Of a stretch of 64,000 nucleotides of DNA, positions 60,332 to 64,000 are shown piece after piece; the stretch's first letter is position 1, and every line of letters starts with the position of its first letter. Origin of the DNA: Parvularcula marina (GTDB lineage: Bacteria; Pseudomonadota; Alphaproteobacteria; Caulobacterales; Parvularculaceae); the NCBI RefSeq assembly GCF_003399445.1, contig NZ_QUQO01000001.1, forward strand, positions 1,237,001 through 1,301,000, in the 5' to 3' direction. The notes under the pieces were generated by a model, which was not told the origin of the DNA, ran no database searches, and worked only from the letters and a program-made list of their open reading frames with translations. Position numbers and translations under genes: made by a program.

Positions 60332-62854
60332 GGACGGCGCGGTCATCATCTCATCGAGTAGGTCTTGTTCAAGGGCGGCGAGGATGGCCTCGCCCGCCCC
60401 GCCCGGCACGGTCTCGCGGCTGATCTCCATCATCACCGGGACCGCGAGGGGCGAGACCTGATCGAGCGCGCGGTGAACAAGATGCCCCCTCGCCCGCTGG
60501 AGCAGCGATTGCAGCCGGGAGATATCGAGGAATCCGGCTGAGGCATCCGCCCACGCCGCTTTCAGCAGGATATGATCCGGCTCATGCTCGCGCAGCACAT
60601 TATAGATGAGCGAGGTCGAGAAGGCGATCTGGCGGCCTGATTTATCCCCGCCCAGATGATTTCGTTCTATCATGCCAGCGATGATCGCACAGTTCCGAAA
60701 GGTCCATTTCATGAGATTGGCTTCGGCGAGCCAGGCTTCGAGGTCATCGCCCAGCATGTCCTCATCAAAAAGCGCATCGAAATCGAGGCCGCTCGGATCC
60801 TGCCGCATCCAGATCGAGAGAGCGTATTCTGTGGGACAAAACCCCAAGGGCTGCATGCCTGCGCGTTCGAGCCGCTTGGTCAGGAGCGTGCCGAGTGACT
60901 GATGCGCGATCCGTCCGTCGAAAGGATAGCAGACGAGGAAATACCATCCCCGCCGCTCGAAGGTCTCGATCAGAAATTCATCCGGTTTCGGAATATATGA
61001 TTTCTGTTCCTGCAGGGTGAGCCACTCGCCGACCTGCGGAGGCAATGCGCCCCAATGCGCGCGGTCGGCCAGCATTTCCCTCACCCGCCCAGCCAGAAAA
61101 CTCGATATTGGCAGTTTCGATCCCGCCCATGTCGGAATACGGGGGTTCTCCTCTGGTGCGCGAGAGACATAGACCTCCATCCCCTCTGAGCCTTCGAACC
61201 GCAGGACTTCTCCGGCAAAAAGAAACGTGTCGCCGGGGGTGAGCTGGGTGATGAACCATTCCTCAATCGTGCCGAGCTTCGGCCCCGGATGGGTGCGTCC
61301 TGGACGGCCATTCTTGCCGCGCGAGACCCTCCCAAGACGGACGGTATAGACCGGCAGCTCGACAATGGTGCCTGAATTGAGACGATAAAGCTGTGCAGTC
61401 TTCGGATCCCTGATGCGCATTTTGCCATCTGGCAATTTCACGATCCGGCGGTAACGATCATAGGCCCGCATCGAATAGCCGCCGGTCGCCACAAAATCGA
61501 GCGCCTGATCGAACAACTCGCGCGGCAACTCCGCATAGGGCGCCGCCGAGCTGATCTCGCGATAGAGCGCATCCGGATGAAACGGCTCGGCGCAGGCCAT
61601 GCCCCAGATATGTTGGCAGAGGACATCAAGCGCACCGCCTCGTTCGGGCTCGCCATCGAGAAGCCCTGCCTCGACCGCTTCCTTGGCCGCCACACATTCG
61701 AGGACTTCAAACCGGTTGCCGGGAACGAGAAGCGCCCGGCTCGCCTCATCCATCCGGTGATTGGCCCGCCCGATCCGCTGGATCAGCCGTGCCGCGCCTT
61801 TGGGCGCCCCGATACAGATGACAAGATCGACCGCCCCCCAATCAATCCCGAGATCAAGCGTCGCGGTACAGACGACCGCGCGCAGGCGCCCCGCCACCAT
61901 CGCCGCCTCGACCCGCTCGCGCTGCTCGCGGTCAAGACTGCCGTGATGAAGCGCGATGTCGAGATTGTCGTCATTCATCCGCCACAGCTCGGCAAAACAG
62001 ATTTCCGCTTGGCTGCGCGTATTGGTGAAAATCAGCGCGGTGTTCGCCGTCTTGATCGCCTCATAGATCCCGGCAAAGGCATGACGCCCCGTATGCCCGG
62101 CCCAGGGAATGTGGTCCCCCGGCGTCAGCACACGGACTTCCGGTCTTGCCCCGCCCTTGCCGAGGACCAGTGCCGAGCGTGCCTCCTCCCCTGCCTTCGG
62201 CTGGGCGACGAGATAGCACTGCAGCGGCACGGGGTCATCGACCGTCGCAGAGAGGCCAAGGCATCTGACCGCAGGCACCATGCTGCGCAGCCGGGCAAGG
62301 CAGAGCGCCAGCAGGTCGCCACGTTTCTTGCCCGCAATCGCATGAAGCTCATCGATGATGATGGTCTTGAGCCCGGCGAAAAGATCGTCTGCGGAAGGAT
62401 GCGCCAGCAGAAGCGAAATCTGCTCCGGTGTCGTCAGCAGCATGTCAGGCGGCCGCGCCCGCTGGCGCTGTTTGACATGGCTCGATGTATCCCCGGTCCG
62501 GGCCTCGATCACGATATCAAGGCCCATCTCCGCGACCGGCGCCTCAAGGTTGCGCGCAATATCGACAGCCAGCGCCTTCAATGGCGAGATGTAGAGCGTG
62601 TGGAGCGAGCGTTCATTCTGCGGGCTGCGATCAAGCTCGATCAGCGAGGGCAGGAATCCGGCCAGCGTCTTGCCGCCGCCGGTCGGCGCGATCAGCAAAC
62701 AAGAGCGCCCTGCCTCGGCATGGGCCAGCATCTCTGCCTGATGGGCACGCAAGTGCCAGCCGCGGTCATCGAACCAGCGGGCAAATTTCGGCGGCAAGAC
62801 AGCAGAATCATTCGGAAACTCTGCGCTCGCGCCCCTTTTCTTGGCACCAGACAT
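60323..62854 (-). CDS. Ligase-associated DEXH-box DNA helicase (Lhr-like)
   Basis: An 843-residue SF2 helicase of the type associated with ATP-dependent DNA ligase in bacterial repair operons (TIGR04121). Motif I APTGGGKT (56-63), SPLKALAVDIARNL, TTPEQISLLL, motif II IIIDELHA, LSATVDDP, then the second RecA domain with TNTRSQAE and RIGRANHRMDE. After these comes the Lhr C-core with HPGPKLGTIEEWF and the long winged helix region. The usual partner genes (ligase, exonuclease-like MBL phosphatase) are not to its right or left in this window, so it is detached from its operon or the partners are elsewhere. Confidence 0.93.
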   Translation of the reverse strand: MSGAKKRGASAEFPNDSAVLPPKFARWFDDRGWHLRAHQAEMLAHAEAGRSCLLIAPTGGGKTLAGFLPSLIELDRSPQNERSLHTLYISPLKALAVDIARNLEAPVAEMGLDIVIEARTGDTSSHVKQRQRARPPDMLLTTPEQISLLLAHPSADDLFAGLKTIIIDELHAIAGKKRGDLLALCLARLRSMVPAVRCLGLSATVDDPVPLQCYLVAQPKAGEEARSALVLGKGGARPEVRVLTPGDHIPWAGHTGRHAFAGIYEAIKTANTALIFTNTRSQAEICFAELWRMNDDNLDIALHHGSLDREQRERVEAAMVAGRLRAVVCTATLDLGIDWGAVDLVICIGAPKGAARLIQRIGRANHRMDEASRALLVPGNRFEVLECVAAKEAVEAGLLDGEPERGGALDVLCQHIWGMACAEPFHPDALYREISSAAPYAELPRELFDQALDFVATGGYSMRAYDRYRRIVKLPDGKMRIRDPKTAQLYRLNSGTIVELPVYTVRLGRVSRGKNGRPGRTHPGPKLGTIEEWFITQLTPGDTFLFAGEVLRFEGSEGMEVYVSRAPEENPRIPTWAGSKLPISSFLAGRVREMLADRAHWGALPPQVGEWLTLQEQKSYIPKPDEFLIETFERRGWYFLVCYPFDGRIAHQSLGTLLTKRLERAGMQPLGFCPTEYALSIWMRQDPSGLDFDALFDEDMLGDDLEAWLAEANLMKWTFRNCAIIAGMIERNHLGGDKSGRQIAFSTSLIYNVLREHEPDHILLKAAWADASAGFLDISRLQSLLQRARGHLVHRALDQVSPLAVPVMMEISRETVPGGAGEAILAALEQDLLDEMMTAPSSE

Positions 62855-62910
62855 CGCCTAACCGATACGCGTCCGCCGCCCCTCGCGGCAATAACCGGAT
62901 TTGGCACCAC

Positions 62911-63990
62911 ATGACCGAGATTTTTCCCGTCATCATGGCAGGCGGCACCGGCACAAGGCTCTGGCCGCTTTCGCGGCGGGCCCATCCCAAGCAGTTCCAG
63001 CCGCTCCTGTCCGAGAAATCCATGCTGGCCGAGACCACTGACCGGCTGACAGCGATTGACGGCATCCAGCTCGCCGACCCGATGGTCATCTGTGGCGCGG
63101 CGCATGAAAGTCTCGTGCGGGACTGTTTTGATGGTGAGACTCGCAAGCTGGGCCGAATGGTCTTGGAGCCTGAAGGCCGGAATACAGCGCCCGTCGCGAT
63201 CATTGCGGCGTCATTAGCTGCCGAAGAAAATGAAGACGCCCTCGTCCTTCTCCTACCCGCCGATCACCATATCGCAGACCCCGCAGCGTTCGGGGATGCG
63301 GTGCGCAAGGCGGCCGCGGCGGCAGAACAGGGATATCTGACCACATTCGGGATTGCGCCGTCGCACCCGGAAACAGGCTACGGCTATATTCTGCGCGGCG
63401 AGCCGCTCTCTGTTGGGGCGTATACGGTCGAACAATTCGTTGAAAAACCAGACCGCGAAACCGCCGAAGCCTATCTCAAAGATGACCGCTATAGCTGGAA
63501 CGCCGGGATCTTCCTCTTCCCGGCTCGCCTCCTTCTCAAGGAAGCTGAGGCCCATGCGCCGGAGATCCTGCGGGCCAGCATCGATGCGCTGCGTGCCTCT
63601 ATGCGGACGACAGACAAGATCGCCCTTGATGCAGAAGCCTTCGCGGCCGTGCCGGGTGACTCTATCGACTATGCGATCATGGAGCGGACAGACCGCGCCG
63701 CCGTCATCGGCCCGGTCAGCATGGGCTGGAACGATATCGGCTCCTGGCATGCCGTCCGTGAGCTGAAAGGCGCGACCGAAGGCCATAACGCGGCGGACAA
63801 TGCAATTGTCAGCAATTGCCATAACACGCTGGTCCATTCCGACGGCCCGCTGGTGGCCGCCATCGGACTTGAGAATGTCGTCATCATCGCAACCGGCGAT
63901 GCGGTGCTCGTCGTCGATGCTGACCACGCACAAGAGGTGAAGGGCGTCATCGATACGCTCAAAGCCGCCGGCCGGGACGATCTGCTCTAG
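62911..63990 (+). CDS. manC: Mannose-1-phosphate guanylyltransferase
   Basis: Makes GDP-mannose from GTP and mannose-1-phosphate for surface polysaccharides. The 359-residue protein from the ATG at 62911 has PVIMAGGTGTRLWPLSRRAHPKQF, EGRNTAPVAIIAAS, PADHHIAD, GIAPSHPETGYGYI, VEQFVEKPD and WNAGIFLFPA, all classical GMP motifs. It is a single-domain enzyme without the mannose-6-phosphate isomerase domain of the longer bifunctional forms. An ATG at 63995 begins five bases after its stop and may open another gene that leaves the window, with only two codons visible. The helicase gene is divergent from it. Confidence 0.95.
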   Translation: MTEIFPVIMAGGTGTRLWPLSRRAHPKQFQPLLSEKSMLAETTDRLTAIDGIQLADPMVICGAAHESLVRDCFDGETRKLGRMVLEPEGRNTAPVAIIAASLAAEENEDALVLLLPADHHIADPAAFGDAVRKAAAAAEQGYLTTFGIAPSHPETGYGYILRGEPLSVGAYTVEQFVEKPDRETAEAYLKDDRYSWNAGIFLFPARLLLKEAEAHAPEILRASIDALRASMRTTDKIALDAEAFAAVPGDSIDYAIMERTDRAAVIGPVSMGWNDIGSWHAVRELKGATEGHNAADNAIVSNCHNTLVHSDGPLVAAIGLENVVIIATGDAVLVVDADHAQEVKGVIDTLKAAGRDDLL

Positions 63991-64000
63991 GAGTATGGCG

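Overview
The window looks like a piece of a free-living alphaproteobacterial chromosome, roughly 60% GC by eye, gene-dense, with no phage, insertion sequence, integrase or CRISPR array that I can see. The gene set points to the Caulobacterales/Hyphomonadales/Parvularculales side of the class. It has the DNA methylase CcrM, the CtrA-degradation factor RcdA (DUF1465), the DUF1013 regulator TrcR, an F0 ATP synthase operon with a b' subunit separated from F1, and the murA-DUF2948-hisD-UPF0262-LMW phosphatase-infA-maf-RNase G-yacG block. A BCCT transporter and the cytochrome oxidase assembly genes suggest an aerobic, possibly marine lifestyle. The genus cannot be fixed from this window.

Layout. 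1-8.5 kb (minus strand) is the conserved housekeeping block, read from murA at the right to a truncated OmpR-type response regulator at the left edge. It is interrupted by a divergent MerR regulator / SAM-methyltransferase pair whose intergenic operator is unusually clear. 8.5-13 kb holds an orphan four-helix membrane protein, an aldehyde dehydrogenase, tRNA-Thr(GGT) and hisG. 13-18.7 kb has an M13 lipoprotein peptidase, a very divergent phosphoenolpyruvate carboxylase homologue and a DUF2147 protein. 18.7-23.2 kb is an RND efflux pair. 23.2-27.4 kb holds rcdA and then a hybrid histidine kinase translationally coupled to a PstS-like binding protein that ends in a His-rich tail. 27.5-34.9 kb has a quinone oxidoreductase, trcR, DUF547, MATE, two overlapping glycosyltransferases, a PA0069-type radical SAM protein and rnhB.

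35-44.4 kb is concerned with DNA and chromosome maintenance (ccrM, mutY, a DUF721/DciA-like protein, a DsbA-like lipoprotein, smc), followed by a TPR-sulfotransferase and a YjbR protein. 44.4-48.2 kb has a repeat-built coiled-coil lipoprotein, an S9 peptidase, a small membrane protein flanked by two strong terminators, and a striking set of three 23-bp direct repeats at an exact 35-bp period. 48.2-51 kb is the F0 operon atpI-atpB-atpE-atpF'-atpF. 51-54.6 kb (minus) is ctaE-DUF983-SURF1-BCCT. 54.7-64 kb has small membrane and secreted proteins, ubiD, a GAF-PAS sensor without an output domain, two glutathione transferases, a ligase-associated Lhr-type helicase and a mannose-1-phosphate guanylyltransferase.

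How parts work together. CcrM, RcdA, TrcR and SMC place several cell-cycle functions within 20 kb, and the ccrM upstream region carries two GANTC methylation sites. CtaE, DUF983 and SURF1 form a respiratory oxidase assembly unit, and atpI-B-E-F'-F builds the proton channel. The best candidate for an undescribed system is the kinase plus His-rich PstS-like protein operon at 24073-27335. The MerR/methyltransferase switch and the 35-bp-period repeats are next.
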